A stretch of 59,975 nt of DNA from Xanthoparmelia taractica (Eukaryota; Ascomycota; Lecanoromycetes; Lecanorales; Parmeliaceae), in the NCBI GenBank assembly GCA_033085395.1, contig JANQBS010000239.1:1-59975 (forward strand). Reading direction: 5' to 3'. Below, piece by piece: positions 47,209 to 58,712 of this stretch (positions are counted from its first letter, which is position 1; each line of letters starts with the position of its first letter). Below the pieces are notes generated by a model, which was given only the letters and a program-made list of their open reading frames with translations, ran no database searches and was not told the origin of the DNA. Both the position numbers and the translations under genes were made by a program.

Positions 47209-48501
47209 ATGCGCAACCATCCCCATTACCGACCCCGACGTCCCCGCCAAACCTCCCCCTTCCTCAGCCTCCCCGCCGAAATCCGCAACCAAATCTACCA
47301 ACTCGCCCTCACCAGCCCAACCCCAATCGACCTCTGCCCCCCCGCTCAACTATGGGGACCCCACCTCGCAAACCCACCAGACCCCATCCTACAGCAACGA
47401 TTCTCGAAGCTCTCAACATCCATCCCCGCCCAAACTCGGACTCCCCTAGCCGGAGCACCAAACAACAACCCCCCCTCCTAAGCCTCGCCTTCCGCCCACA
47501 AAAACACCTCCTCCACATCCGCAAATCCCTCTCCACAGCCTTCCTATGCACCTGCCTCCAAATATACCACGAAGCAGCCAATCACTTCTGGCGCGACAGC
47601 ACATGGCGCTTTTCCACCGAGCCAAAACTGGGAAATCGCATTCCGCCTTCTCTTACCCATCGGCCCGCGAGCGAGAGAGAGATCGCGTATCCAAAGACTG
47701 GACCTCATGGCGCCGTTCGTGCTTTTTTCGCGAATTGTGAGATTGTACTCGTCGCTGCTGCGCGCGTGAAGAACGCAACCGAAGATGCGGATGCAGCAAT
47801 TGTGGCGTGAGCGAGGGTTTGGTGAGGTGAGCGTAATAGGTGTCGGGGTCTCGTGCGAAGGCTGTTGGGAGACGAGAAGGTGCTCGTGTGCTTGAATCTG
47901 GTCGTGCCGGATCGGTATAAGGTGTGCGAGCGCGATTGCTATGCGCCGGGGATCCGTTCCTGATGGGTTTCCGGCGAGCGTTCGTGTCGTGATTGAAGAT
48001 GGCGCGGTCGTCGATGAGACGAGTTTTGAGTTCGTGCAGGGAGAAGGGTGGGAGTCGCTGTTGTCCGGCCGGCAGCGAAATCCATTCCGAGCTGCCCCAC
48101 GGAACAACAGTTGCACGAGATGGAGCAGCGGGGAAAGACGAGATGAGAGTTTTCCGAGTATGATTCCCTGAGCGGGCTCGGCCTTCTCTTCGCACAAGCG
48201 CAAGAAGAAGAAGCAGAGGGGGTTTCCTTCGCTGCGAATACCGGGAGGGTAAAGGTCTCGACGAATACTCATGCTGTGAGATTGGAGGGGAAACTCGAGG
48301 GGTTTGGTCCGTGCGTGATTGTCACGCGGCCCGGGTGGGCTTGCACGTGCGCGTGTTGGACTGGGTGGTGCAGTCGGACGGACGGCCCGGTGCAGAGGGT
48401 TTTTTTACGAGAGCGTGGTGGATTTGCGGGACCGGTTGCATGAGGAGATGTTGCGGGAGTGGTGGGATGAGGTTGGGTTTGAGGGGGAGGATCAGGTTTG
48501 A
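47209..48501 (+). pseudogene. Frameshifted F-box-like (2EXR-type) relic
   Basis: Starts MRNHPHYRPRRPRQTSPFLS and has LSLPAEIRNQIYQLAL, the signature of fungal F-box-like/2EXR proteins. Coding sequence then jumps between frames. TAFLCTCLQIYHEAANHFW continues the first part in a second frame. RLLLPIGPRARER and RIQRLDLMAPFVLFS need a further shift at a run of A near 47628. Later pieces are LVRRLLGDEKVLVCLNLVV, RVVIEDGAVVDETSFEFV, GRVKVSTNTHAVRLEGKLEG and VVDLRDRLHEEMLREWWDE. Order matches a single gene of this family, so it is a pseudogene with at least four frame breaks. GC is high and there is no RIP bias, so decay was by indels. Confidence 0.75.
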
Positions 48502-48807
48502 TTGGGTGGTTGGTAGTGGACTGTTGTGTCTATCTTACGAGCAGTATCGTAACGAGGACGTAAGTACGGTTAATATATTTTAAATATCGTTACTTGTTAT
48601 AGGCGAAACCCCCGACGGTTAGTATTAAATATAATACAATAACTCGATAAAACATGGTAAAATCTTACTGTCAAAAGTTGACTGATGAGTCTATTGAAAC
48701 GAGTATGCTCTACTCTTCATACTCGCGGTACTATAGGCGTAATAGTGAAGAATACAACAGTATACACAATATAAATACTGCTCCAAAATCAAAGCGTAAT
48801 GCCGGGC
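48502..48807. other. Short intergenic region
   Basis: About 300 bp, AT-richer than its neighbours but not RIP-like. It lies between two convergent genes, so it should hold both 3' ends. Nothing else seen. Confidence 0.5.
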
Positions 48808-50472
48808 TTACTCGGTAGAAGTCACACTCCTCTCCTTCCACGCTTCCTCCCGGATCCAAAACAGCTCAACCACACTATCCATATCCCCCTCCTTGCCCAA
48901 ATGTCGATAATACTGCCTCACGCCCCCATCGACCCCGACGCCCGCCAAAAACCTATACGGAATCTTCTCCTCCTCAAGCTTCAACGGCGGTCTCAGCGGC
49001 CCGAGATAGTGATCCCAGCCTTTGTTCACGGAACCCTCAACCTTCATCGGCGTGACCCACGTGTACTCCACTTTATCCAGCCGCAGCGGTTTCTTCTTCG
49101 TCGGATTTAAAGCGCCTTTGGGGTATGTGGAGATGGAGTAGCCGTTGCTGAGGATGGCGTCGGGGCCGAATTGCCAGCGCTGGAGATAGCATGTATCGCA
49201 GACGGAGGCGACGAGGGACATTTGGTCCATGGGGAACCAGCGGGAATGCCGTATGCCGTCTGGTCCGTCGCCTTTTTCGTCCCAGTAGCCTTCTTTCCAG
49301 TGGTGCAGCGTCAGCAGTTGGCGGCCGCTCTCGAAGACGCCGGAGCGATCGCCGTGGATGTCGATTTGGTGCAGGCCTGGTAGGGTGGTTAGGGGGGTTT
49401 TGGCGTATCGTTGGATGCATTCGTAGATTTTGTGGTCGCCGAAACCCATGCGGGAATTCTGCTTGCATTCGTCGTGGTTGGCGTCGAGGATGGAGGCTAG
49501 GGGTATGGAAAGGAATATGCCGGCTCCGCCCATGCCTATTAGGCCGTATAGTACTACGGTCCACCACTCCTCCGATAGCGCGCCGAGGTATTGAAGTTGC
49601 GTGTGATCGTACTTGTCAAGAGCGGTGACGAGGGCAGACATTGAAGTGACGAAGGTGTCGTCGTCGACGAAGCCGAGCCAGCGGGTGTTATGGTCACGAT
49701 TCGCGTATAGGATCTTGACGAGAGAGAAATAGCGCTCTAGGATTCCATCCTTGCGGTTCAGAGGCTTCACAAGGGTGACGGCTATTCCGAGACCACGCAT
49801 TCGAGATTGCATTGCTTCAATGTGTTCGACATTGGGTGCCTTGTCATTAGGTCCGGTAACTACAACGAAAAACCTGGCATTGGTGTGCGCAAGCCACCGT
49901 TCGAAGAATGGCAAAGATTCTTCCAGGCGGCTTAGAGTAGTCGCGGCGCCGAAGATGATGTGAGATGCATCTGTCGGAGCATCGGCGAAAGCAGGGACGT
50001 CGAGGAATAGGGGATCTGGGCATTGTGACAAGCCGGGCTCATTGCTAGCCTTTCCAGGCTCGACAATTTTCAAGTCGCCGAATAATGGTTCGTCGATTCT
50101 AGTAATGGAGTCCCGCTGAACGCTTGAGTTGGATCTGACCACAACATCCCGACGAGCATATTTGACAGGGAAGGGAACATCGAGCTCATTCAGCCAGTCG
50201 AAGTTAGTTTGGCAGATGGTCTGCCGAGAAGGATAGTGCTGTCCGAGTGGAACTCGATTAGGATTAGGAGGGCCTTGGTCTTTCTCGGTACTGGCGAACT
50301 GAGGACCGTGATCTGGGGGGAGTTGCCAGATGGTGATGGTCAAGGTCAGGAAAATGAGACAGCATAATATGATGGTTCTCCGACTCCGGAAGATGACTGA
50401 TATTATAGGATGCGAGAGACTGAAACAAAAAGTCTTTGTGAAGAAGGCAAGGGATCGGAGTCGGTCCGCCAT
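48808..50472 (-). CDS. Type II membrane glycosyltransferase, GT31/Fringe-like
   Basis: Single exon, 554 residues from ATG 50472 (MADRLRSLAFF). A short basic cytosolic end is followed by a membrane anchor at about residues 33-49 (TIILCCLIFLTLTITIW), then a Golgi-lumen-type stem. The catalytic domain begins near ASHIIFGAATTLSRLEESLP, with the metal-binding DDD at residues 270-272 (RWLGFVDDDTFV), followed by LGALSEEWW and GMGGAGIFLS. This is the order seen in Fringe-like GT31 enzymes and fungal DUF604 proteins. Expected activity is transfer of a sugar from a nucleotide donor to a glycoprotein or glycolipid; the acceptor is unknown. A TTG-initiated extension exists but the first ATG fits the topology. 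The ORF is intact. Confidence 0.88.
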   Translation of the reverse strand: MADRLRSLAFFTKTFCFSLSHPIISVIFRSRRTIILCCLIFLTLTITIWQLPPDHGPQFASTEKDQGPPNPNRVPLGQHYPSRQTICQTNFDWLNELDVPFPVKYARRDVVVRSNSSVQRDSITRIDEPLFGDLKIVEPGKASNEPGLSQCPDPLFLDVPAFADAPTDASHIIFGAATTLSRLEESLPFFERWLAHTNARFFVVVTGPNDKAPNVEHIEAMQSRMRGLGIAVTLVKPLNRKDGILERYFSLVKILYANRDHNTRWLGFVDDDTFVTSMSALVTALDKYDHTQLQYLGALSEEWWTVVLYGLIGMGGAGIFLSIPLASILDANHDECKQNSRMGFGDHKIYECIQRYAKTPLTTLPGLHQIDIHGDRSGVFESGRQLLTLHHWKEGYWDEKGDGPDGIRHSRWFPMDQMSLVASVCDTCYLQRWQFGPDAILSNGYSISTYPKGALNPTKKKPLRLDKVEYTWVTPMKVEGSVNKGWDHYLGPLRPPLKLEEEKIPYRFLAGVGVDGGVRQYYRHLGKEGDMDSVVELFWIREEAWKERSVTSTE

Positions 50473-51032
50473 GAATATTGACGACCATTCAACCGATTTG
50501 CCACCTGTCGGAAAATACAAGGAGAATAGAAAGGACAATGCTTGGTTGAATGAATCAACTCAGACATCGTACATCGTATTGGCCAGAAATGTATTGTATT
50601 GTACAGCTATTGCCCATGGCTACTATTACACCAGATGAACATGACATGACGCTTACTTTCTATCAAAATTTCTTACCGTCACTAGAAGTATAGCCGCGTA
50701 ATAGCGGCACACATAAAACGTGACCATGAAGCTAAGGTAAGTAAGCTGAGCTAGGAGAACTGCCTTATGCCGGGCCCGTTGAAACAACGCTAGGATGAAA
50801 GGAGTCAAGCTCTTCCAAGCATGGTAACTATTCCCGAGGCATTTGTTTGACATCTCGGTTCCAACACGGCCTTCCCCCACATTTGGTAAAATTACCGATA
50901 ATTACCGATAAATTACAAGACGAACATCTATATGATCTTGCATAAACCTTGCATAAACATGACCCTGTCCGCAAACATCATAATCACAAATATAGTATTT
51001 GCATATTGAGCTCTGCGCCGACAGTACTGCTT
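50473..51032. other. Intergenic region
   Basis: A 560-bp stretch upstream of the glycosyltransferase and downstream of the F-box pseudogene. No gene or repeat seen; the short direct repeat attaccgataattaccgata lies at about 50890-50910. Confidence 0.5.
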
Positions 51033-52100
51033 CTATATTACATCCTCACCTCTCCCGAAAAGTTTGATCGGGTGGGCGAGCAGTAAAATGTCATCAATCC
51101 CCACGCGCCACCATTCGCTACTCACGACAAAAAGCTCAGGCGTCAGATGGACTTCCTCACACAAGTTACGAAATTTCCTCTGCGATCCGGAATCCCAGTC
51201 GGCCTTTTCTTCGTCCAGCATGAGCCCAACTGTCTCAAGATCTGCCGTGTGCTCTCGATAGTGGCTGAAATTCTCGCCAAGTAATTCCAAGGTAGGTTTA
51301 CTCCACCATGCATAAGTCCGAGAGGAACTGTATTCATCTTTCAGGTGGAGCCGACGGATTCGAGGCGGCAGCCGACCTGCCAAGTGTATCTCAAAGGGCC
51401 GGCTTTTTGCCTAATAGTACTTCAATAGGGACCTCGAGCTTGACCAGACTCTCATGGTCGTGCAGCGACAAGCTCCCCTTGGTGCCCACATGTGTGTTGG
51501 AATACTCAATTCCATATCCAGTCGACCGGGGGAAATGGACCGAGATAGTGAGTTGCTCAAGTGTTGTCCTGACGTGAGCAAGGGCCTTTCCAAGACCATC
51601 AGCACATAGTGAAGTAGGCCCACTCCGTGAGTTTGTCGCAGAGATGAAGTCGTACTCGAGGCATTTAAGATGCGGTGTCACCGCTAGAATTCTACCTAGT
51701 AAGGCCACGTTGGCGTTGGTTCGTTTGAGGGACAATGAAGTCAATGATTTGCTGCATGGTTTCGTCGTCGGCCACGAGAAACGTTCGTCATCTTGCGGCA
51801 TGACGATGCGTAGATCCTGTATAGAAGGTAGATAAAAGAAGGGTAAAAGGTCGGACAACTCATATTTCCTTCCCACCAACCGACCGAAGTCTTGAAAAGT
51901 CATATCAACATAAATATCGACTCGCTTGAGGTGGTGGAATCCGGAAAGTCCATCTATAGGCTTGTCGGAGCATAGTACCCGTCGGAACATTTTACTGACG
52001 TACTGAAATTGGAGATCATGTTGGTAGCCAATGGTCAAGTGCGTAATGTTCGGAAGCTGTGAGAGGACGAGCGCTTGGTAGAGGTCCATGTGGCCGCCTG

Positions 52101-52253
52101 TATTGGATTGGAGGATTGAGTGGTCTCATGAAGCATGAATTGATTGCTTGATTGAATAGGATAGGCGGACTATCTAGCTAAGGGATGGAGAAACGCCAAG
52201 ACTGCTTAGTCAGCTTGCGGCGTAAACGGCCTCCTATTGACTAAATTCCAACA
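52101..52253 (-). repeat. 3' LTR of copia copy 2
   Basis: Matches 57288-57440. Only its right end, next to the internal region, carries transitions relative to the other LTR (attgactaaatt versus attggctgaatt). Confidence 0.9.
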
Positions 52254-55200
52254 CTCCCACACAGTTCAAATAAGGGCTGTTTCGTCATTAGTTCAACACT
52301 CCCACACAGTCCTCATTCGAACTATTCAATCGACCCACTATAGTCCTATTTGACGTATAAAGACTATAAATTTCTCGTTATTTAAGGCCTTAATTAGGCC
52401 GTCAGCGATTATTTAATTAATTACTATTCATTTAAATTAAACGACCTTAATCTTAATTTAATCACGCACGAAATATTATTAGATATCTATATGCTTAGTG
52501 CATAAATAAAAGCGAGGGTCTTTCGTGAGTATTATAATCCTCTAATTATTCGCCTTAATAAGTATCGACTTAATAGAGAGACTTAATTCGATATCTAACT
52601 CTAATAATAAGCGTATAAGTTATATAATCTTCTTAGCAGCCTATATTTAGGCTATATATTCGACTTCGCATAAGGATAAAGCAATAAATTACTAACGCTT
52701 AAAGGTTCAACTAATAGAACCTCCGTATAGTAGAAAGATATACGCTCTCAGGGATCGTCGGGTCTCTCGATCGAATATCTAATCTACGTCTATATATCTT
52801 ATAAGATTATTAACTATTTCGTATATTATTTTATAGTTTAGCGTCCCTTTAAGATAGCGAAGCACTCGCTTAACCGCTACGATATATTTAGAATTCGAGT
52901 TATAATTATATCGAGATAGCATCGTCACTGCGTAGCAGATATCTAATCTAATTTAAATTATAAAATATATAATAAATCTTATTATAGACTAATATTTCTA
53001 AATAACCTCGAGATTGACTTTATTTACTAGTTCTTTCTGAAGTTAAGTGCTTAATATCATTAATATAAGTGTAATCGCGTAGTTACTCATATTAAATCTA
53101 GCTAGAACTTTCTTCAAGTACGTTATTTATATAACACGTATAATTCTTCTGATTTAATCTCTCTGCATTTTTATATCTAAATAATATAAGCATAGACCGA
53201 GATCAATTATCGCAAATCGCTTACGAAGTTCCTATTTCAACTTCGCTATATGTTTAAATCCCTTAAGATCATATATTTAAATATTATTAATATACACACT
53301 TACTATAAGACGCGTAATCTTATTAACGAAGAGTGAGTGATCTAATTCAATACATTTAAATCTCTTTAAAATAAGAAAATCGCGAAGAGTATAATATCAT
53401 TCGCGAGGTAACTACTTTAAATTATATAATACTCTAAGCAGTCGATATATCATATTTCTCATCTTATATCTCGTTGAATACTTAACGTAGATAAGCTCCT
53501 TTAGTAGAGCATTTAAAAACGCAGTAATAACGTCTATCTACTTATAATCCAGATCGTAATATATTATAATTACGAATAGCACTTTAAATAATATAGACTT
53601 AACGACTAAAGCGAAAGTTTAATCGTAGTTGATCTCATAGATCTACTCGAATCTCCGTATTACTCAGCGGGCTTTATAGAGAATAGATTCATTTAGCTTC
53701 TTCTTAATCTTATAGACTCATCTATTAATTAATACTAGCATATTCTTTAATCTAAGAACTAGTTTCCAGGTATCTATAATAGCAAATAACTTTATCTATC
53801 GATTTATCGCTTTCTTTTACTATTTAGCGTACGAGCTATTTATAGCTTACTTATAAGTTAGGGGTTCGTAGTCATCTATTTTCTCAATCGCTTAATAACT
53901 TTTTATTTTAATTATCTTTTGAATAGTAGCTATAAGATCGAAATTCGACTCGAAATTATAATAATTTAGATTCTCATAACTTAGAGTAGCTAACCTATAA
54001 TATAGGCGTTTAGCTTTTAGAGTCTTATTACATTTAATATAAGCAATAACTCTTTAAGCTTATATCTTAATATCGCTTTACTTCTTATTCAGAGAAGCCT
54101 TCTAAGAAGACTTAATATCTCGCTTAAATCGCGAAGTGTATATTTTATCGATACTTGAATCTAAGTATATTTCTAAGTCAAATAAAAGTATCTCTTAAAT
54201 ATCTTCTTTATCGAACACTTCCGCATCTTTTATATTCCTCGTACTTGATTCTTTTATTAAAATATTTCGAATATGCTCGATATTTGGGATATTGAAGTAA
54301 GTATTATTCGTATATAGGTGCTTAGTCTAATTCTCCCCTACATCGAATACGTCTAATATAACGTTATCGCCGATGACCTCGGTCATTTAATAGTCGATAT
54401 CTAATACGACGAAGATTATTATTCGTAACTTATTAAAATTTATATAAGACGCTCGCTCGATCCTACGAGTGACTAGATTCTATACTCGAAAGATATTAAT
54501 TTCTTTATAGTCAATCAAGTAGCATCTCTTATTACGCTTATCGAGCTTCTTTCGATTCTTCTTTAAGATATAAATCTAGGCCACGCAATTAATAATTCGT
54601 ATATAATTAAAAAACGATTTTTCGCCGATTTAAGCCTTATAAGATATAACGTCTTTAAGACGTAATATAAGACTTCTATTCTTTTAATAGATCTTAATAT
54701 ATAGAAGTTTTAATTATAGATAGCGTGTTAGCTTAAAGTCAAATAATATCGCTCTAACTTCGTTTATAACAATTCGATTCTAAATCTCGCTAAGATTATT
54801 TTGCTCTAATATATAAATTATAGTAAGCTTACAAATAATTTCGAAGTTCTTAAAGTGTTATTTGAATCTATTATTAATAAACTCGATATTATTATCAAAA
54901 CGAACGATCTTAAACTTATAGCTAGACTAAATCTTAATCTTAGTTATTCACTAACGAAAAAGCTTAAACGTCTTATTCTTTCGCTAATATATGAAGTATT
55001 AGATACGAAGAGTCGCCTAGTTAATGAGAAGTATATAATATTTCGCTTCGTTAATAAACGATATATTAAACGATTCACCTAAATCTATATAAATTTTATC
55101 TAATTTCTCGAGTACTTCGTATTACACTCTCTTTAAGATTTTTCTAGATAATTTAACCTTAATATAGACCTCGCAAATAATCCTTATATGGGGCTTCTAA

Positions 55201-57287
55201 ATTAGTGTAATCCCTTTACTTATATCGATAAGCCGCTTGAGATTCGCTTCATTGAGATAACTTATTCGTTAATATTAGAGCTTTACTACTTTCTCGTTAA
55301 TTAGATTAGTTATTAGAGCTCTTATATTTTATTAAATAAGCGTTGCGATTTTAGTCGTTAACTAAGTAACTTCGAGAATATAGATATTATTAATCTTAGA
55401 AGTACTCTTAATAAGCTTAATATCCCGAAAGATATAATAATCATTTTCTTTAAACGAGATCGCGAATTTTTTTTAAGTTACTTGACTAATTGAGAACAGC
55501 TCGCATATAAGTATTAATACATATAGTACGTCACTAACGCTCACTACGTTGCTAGATTCATTCGATACTAGCCATTTCATCTCAACTATATCGCGATCCT
55601 ATATTTATACAATAATTTCATCAGCGATTAAGATCCCCGCTCGATACGGCTAATACTTAGTGAACTCGTCCTTATCAAAGTATATATAATTAATACAGCC
55701 CGAATCGATTATTTAATCGTGTGTTATACTGAGCGAAGTAGTTCTAGCCGTATAGACTAGGATTTGAATTGAAGTCTTATCAATAATTTAATCTTTAAAG
55801 ATTTCTTTCTCGAAGTTTAGAGAAAGAGATAAAGATTTAGAGGTCTTCTAATTAGTATTATTAATCAAATTCGCGTTAGAATTAAGTTAAGTTATTAACT
55901 TAGTCTTCGCTTTCTTCTGCTAAGAAGAAATTAAAATTAAATCTTAATCGAGAACGTAATATACTGACTCTTTAAGTGCCGCTCTCTTATTATATTTAAG
56001 TGTAGAAATAGCGACCTTTAGACCCCAATACTCATCGTCTTCTTCGATATCTACTTCGTATATAATCAAATAAATTATGATCGAAATATAAGAAGTATTA
56101 TTATTGTTATTCATAAAATCGTTAGGTCTCTCGCTATTAACTATATTCGTCTTAGGCTTATTCTTTTGACTTTTAGATATCTTTTCTAAGTGTAAAGTTT
56201 AGTAGTTAAATAACTAATATCTCTTCTTCTTCTTATTAATTAATAAGATATACTTTAAGCACTTCGAAGCGTTATTATTTCCTTTATAATTGCTACTATT
56301 AAGGTTCTTCGATATTCGATTATTAATATTACTATTATTATTTTCTCGGCCACGTTCGGAGATTCTCTCTTCACGACCTAAGTTATTATTAAATCTAAAG
56401 TTTTTATTCTCTTATTTCTTAAATCTCTTTATAAAAGCGATTATAATCTATTTCTTAATATCTCGTTTAAATAATTGATCTTCTTCGTAAAGAAGCGTAA
56501 TTATCTTATTAAAGTCGAATATATTATCGAGTTAAGTAATTAAGCGATATACGAAGTTCTTATATTTCAAGTTTAAATTATTTAACAATAAGACTATTAG
56601 GATTTAGTCCTCGATTGACGCTCTTATTCGCTTAAGATCCTTAGATTTCATTCGAATATTAACGATATAGATCTCGATTAAATTCTTACTTATAGAAAGA
56701 AATATAGTTTATAACTCTTATAATTTTGTGAATTATAGAACGAAGCCAGAGTTCGAGTAGTTCGTCTGTAGCTTAATTTATCGATTTATAGTCATATCAT
56801 TATCCTTAATTGCTTCTACTAATTTTTTATTATATATTAAATAAATAAGCTTCGAAGCTTAATTATTCTAATTCTTTTATATTTAAATCGCTACTTAATA
56901 GACTAATATTTATATATTTATAAGTGCTAGATTATTAGATAGATCTTTGAGGAAGACTTTAATCCCTTGATTAACTATCTCTTATAAACCATAGTATTTA
57001 AGAGCACTTCTTATCTTCTTGGATTATAATTAATAATTTTTCTATTCTTTAAGCTTAAGAAAGTTTTAGATCTGTGTTAACGCGTTCGTCTATATATTAA
57101 ACGACTATATTATAATTATATTAAGACTAGATATTATAAAAATTCTCATTTAACTCCTATAAAAGACTAGGTGTTCAGGGATATTTAGATATCTATTTCT
57201 CACACGTAGTTAGTTATTAATTAAGTGTCTATTCCTCACTTGATAATAATAATAAAATTATAGGTGTGGAATTCCGAGCTTATAACC

Positions 57288-57440
57288 TATTAAATTGGAG
57301 GATTAAGTGATCTCATGAAGTATAAATTGATTGCTTGATTGAATAGGATAGGCGGACTATCTAGCTAAGGGATGGAGAAACGCCAAGACTGCTTAGTCAG
57401 CTTGCGGCGTAAACGGCCTCCTATTGGCTGAATTCCAACA
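57288..57440 (-). repeat. 5' LTR of copia copy 2
   Basis: Ends ggctgaattccaaca at the GCCTG target duplication. Its left end, next to the internal region, carries six transitions (tattaaatt, attaagtgatc, agtataaa) absent from the 3' LTR. Confidence 0.9.
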
Positions 57441-57820
57441 GCCTGCGACACCCCTTACCCACTGCTCCTCGTCACCAGTATTCGCCGCAGTTCTAGCACA
57501 CGCGGAGATTATCTCGAACTCCGGATCGCTGTGCCAACTCTCTCTTTGGTCTTGTCTCCTCTTACCGCCTGTTTGAAACCGCTTGACACAAGAAGCTATT
57601 GCAAGGGAATTAATGAATTTGAGGAGCAAGAGGTTAAGGGGGATGTTGAAGTCGGGGTACATCCATTTCAGATGAACGTCGGCGTATACAACAGTAACAC
57701 CGGCTCTACAATATGCTGGAGTCGTTTGCGAACACGTGAGACGGTGGCTTTGTCCGCTGAGGGAAGATAAGCGCACACAAGAAGGAGTATCTCGGTAGGG
57801 AGTCCAGTGAGTTGATACAT

Positions 57821-58712
57821 TTTGAAGGAGAGCGAGGCTTCGAAAGTGGCGTGAGTTTGAGGATTGCTGTCACAATATGACACGTCGCGAAGCATGAAAC
57901 TTAAGCTAGACGGCATTCGGCTTAGCGCACTTCAATCGCACATCCATTTCAACACAGGAAAGAGCTCTCTGGTGCTCGAAAACAGTTGGGTCTTGGAATG
58001 ATTCCGATTGCCACGCTTTTGTTTATATCACTTGAACTGACCTCTCTTTTTAACAATCTTCTAGTGATCTAACCTGTTTCGTTAAATTCAAAGTATAGCA
58101 TACTCATTGCCCGCAATGTGAAGACCTTGACTTGAGCAAAGTCCCACGCACTCAATCATCATACCCTTTGTATCAGTATCATGCATGGCGGGAAGGAGTC
58201 CTTACCATTCAGCAACCATTCTTTCTGTCTAGAGTCTCATACCTGGCTTACAGAGAGTCCAGTCGACATGAGTGTGCCGCAAAATGCCAGTCTCAAAGGC
58301 CAATGAAAGAGCCCAAGCTATGATTCGATAACTGTTCCGGTGGCTGCCTTGCTGATAGAAATTGCCCTACCAGCGGATTTTACGCCCATTGAGCATGTGT
58401 CTCGGAGGATTCATTTCCGTCAACCACTCTTATGCGACACCACCGCGCGTATTTACCAGGTGCGCTTACAAGTACGACATGTGGGCTGTCAGATGATGAA
58501 ACCACCAGAGAACCATTAGTGTCCACTGGTTCCCTTTCCCCAATGTTAACCCATTTTTCCCCACACATCCGCTATCAAAGGGTCTCCGCTCCGTTATTGC
58601 GCCACACATGGATTCATTGATCATGGCGTCTGCATTGCAGCTTCTGACCAACGCGTCATTCAATTTACAAACCCAGTCATTCTCTTCTGATACCTGCTTT
58701 GCCCCTTCCTTT
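57821..58712. other. Divergent intergenic region
   Basis: Lies between the minus-strand F-box pseudogene and the plus-strand secreted gene, so it should hold both promoters. Short frames (plus 58132-58323, minus 58380-58568) lack any domain. An in-frame ATG at 58608 precedes the chosen start of the next gene. Confidence 0.5.

Larger units (their letters stand above)
52101..57440 (-). mobile_element. Ty1/copia LTR retrotransposon copy 2, RIP-dead
   Basis: A 5,340-bp element in minus orientation, same family as 38089-43446. LTRs of 153 bp (52101-52253 and 57288-57440); each lacks about 10 bp (gtcttagcgt) present in the LTRs of copy 1. Target duplication GCCTG at 52096-52100 and 57441-57445. 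The purine tract (minus strand ctgtgtgggag) precedes the 3' LTR and has a second copy about 53 bp upstream. Reverse-transcriptase remnants read on the minus strand around 53300-53460. The interior is heavily RIP-mutated and has no intact frame; the open stretch on the plus strand at 54855-55082 is antisense and meaningless. Confidence 0.92.
51033..57820 (-). pseudogene. F-box gene split by a copia insertion and two frameshifts
   Basis: Minus strand. The 5' part (57820-57441) starts MYQLTGLPTEILLLVCAYLP, an F-box, shifts frame near 57685 (HIVEPVLL / VVYADVHLKW), and runs to QWVRGVAG. A copia element (52101-57440) follows. The 3' part resumes at 52095 with GHMDLYQALVLSQLPNITHL, Leu-rich repeat-like stretches, and a 1-nt frame break near 51400 (GKKPAL / HLAGRLPPRIRRLHL), ending at 51033. 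Deleting the element and one copy of the 5-bp GCCTG duplication joins ...GVAG and GHMD... in frame, which proves the insertion hit this gene. Total about 480 codons. It would have been an SCF substrate adaptor and is now non-functional. Its own sequence is little affected by RIP. Confidence 0.9.

Noticed and set aside
47544..48272. 242-codon minus-strand frame
   Set aside because: Antisense to the frameshifted F-box-like relic; long only because of GC-rich codon bias.
54855..55082. 75-codon plus-strand frame in the copia element
   Set aside because: Antisense to the element's pol region in RIP-mutated DNA.
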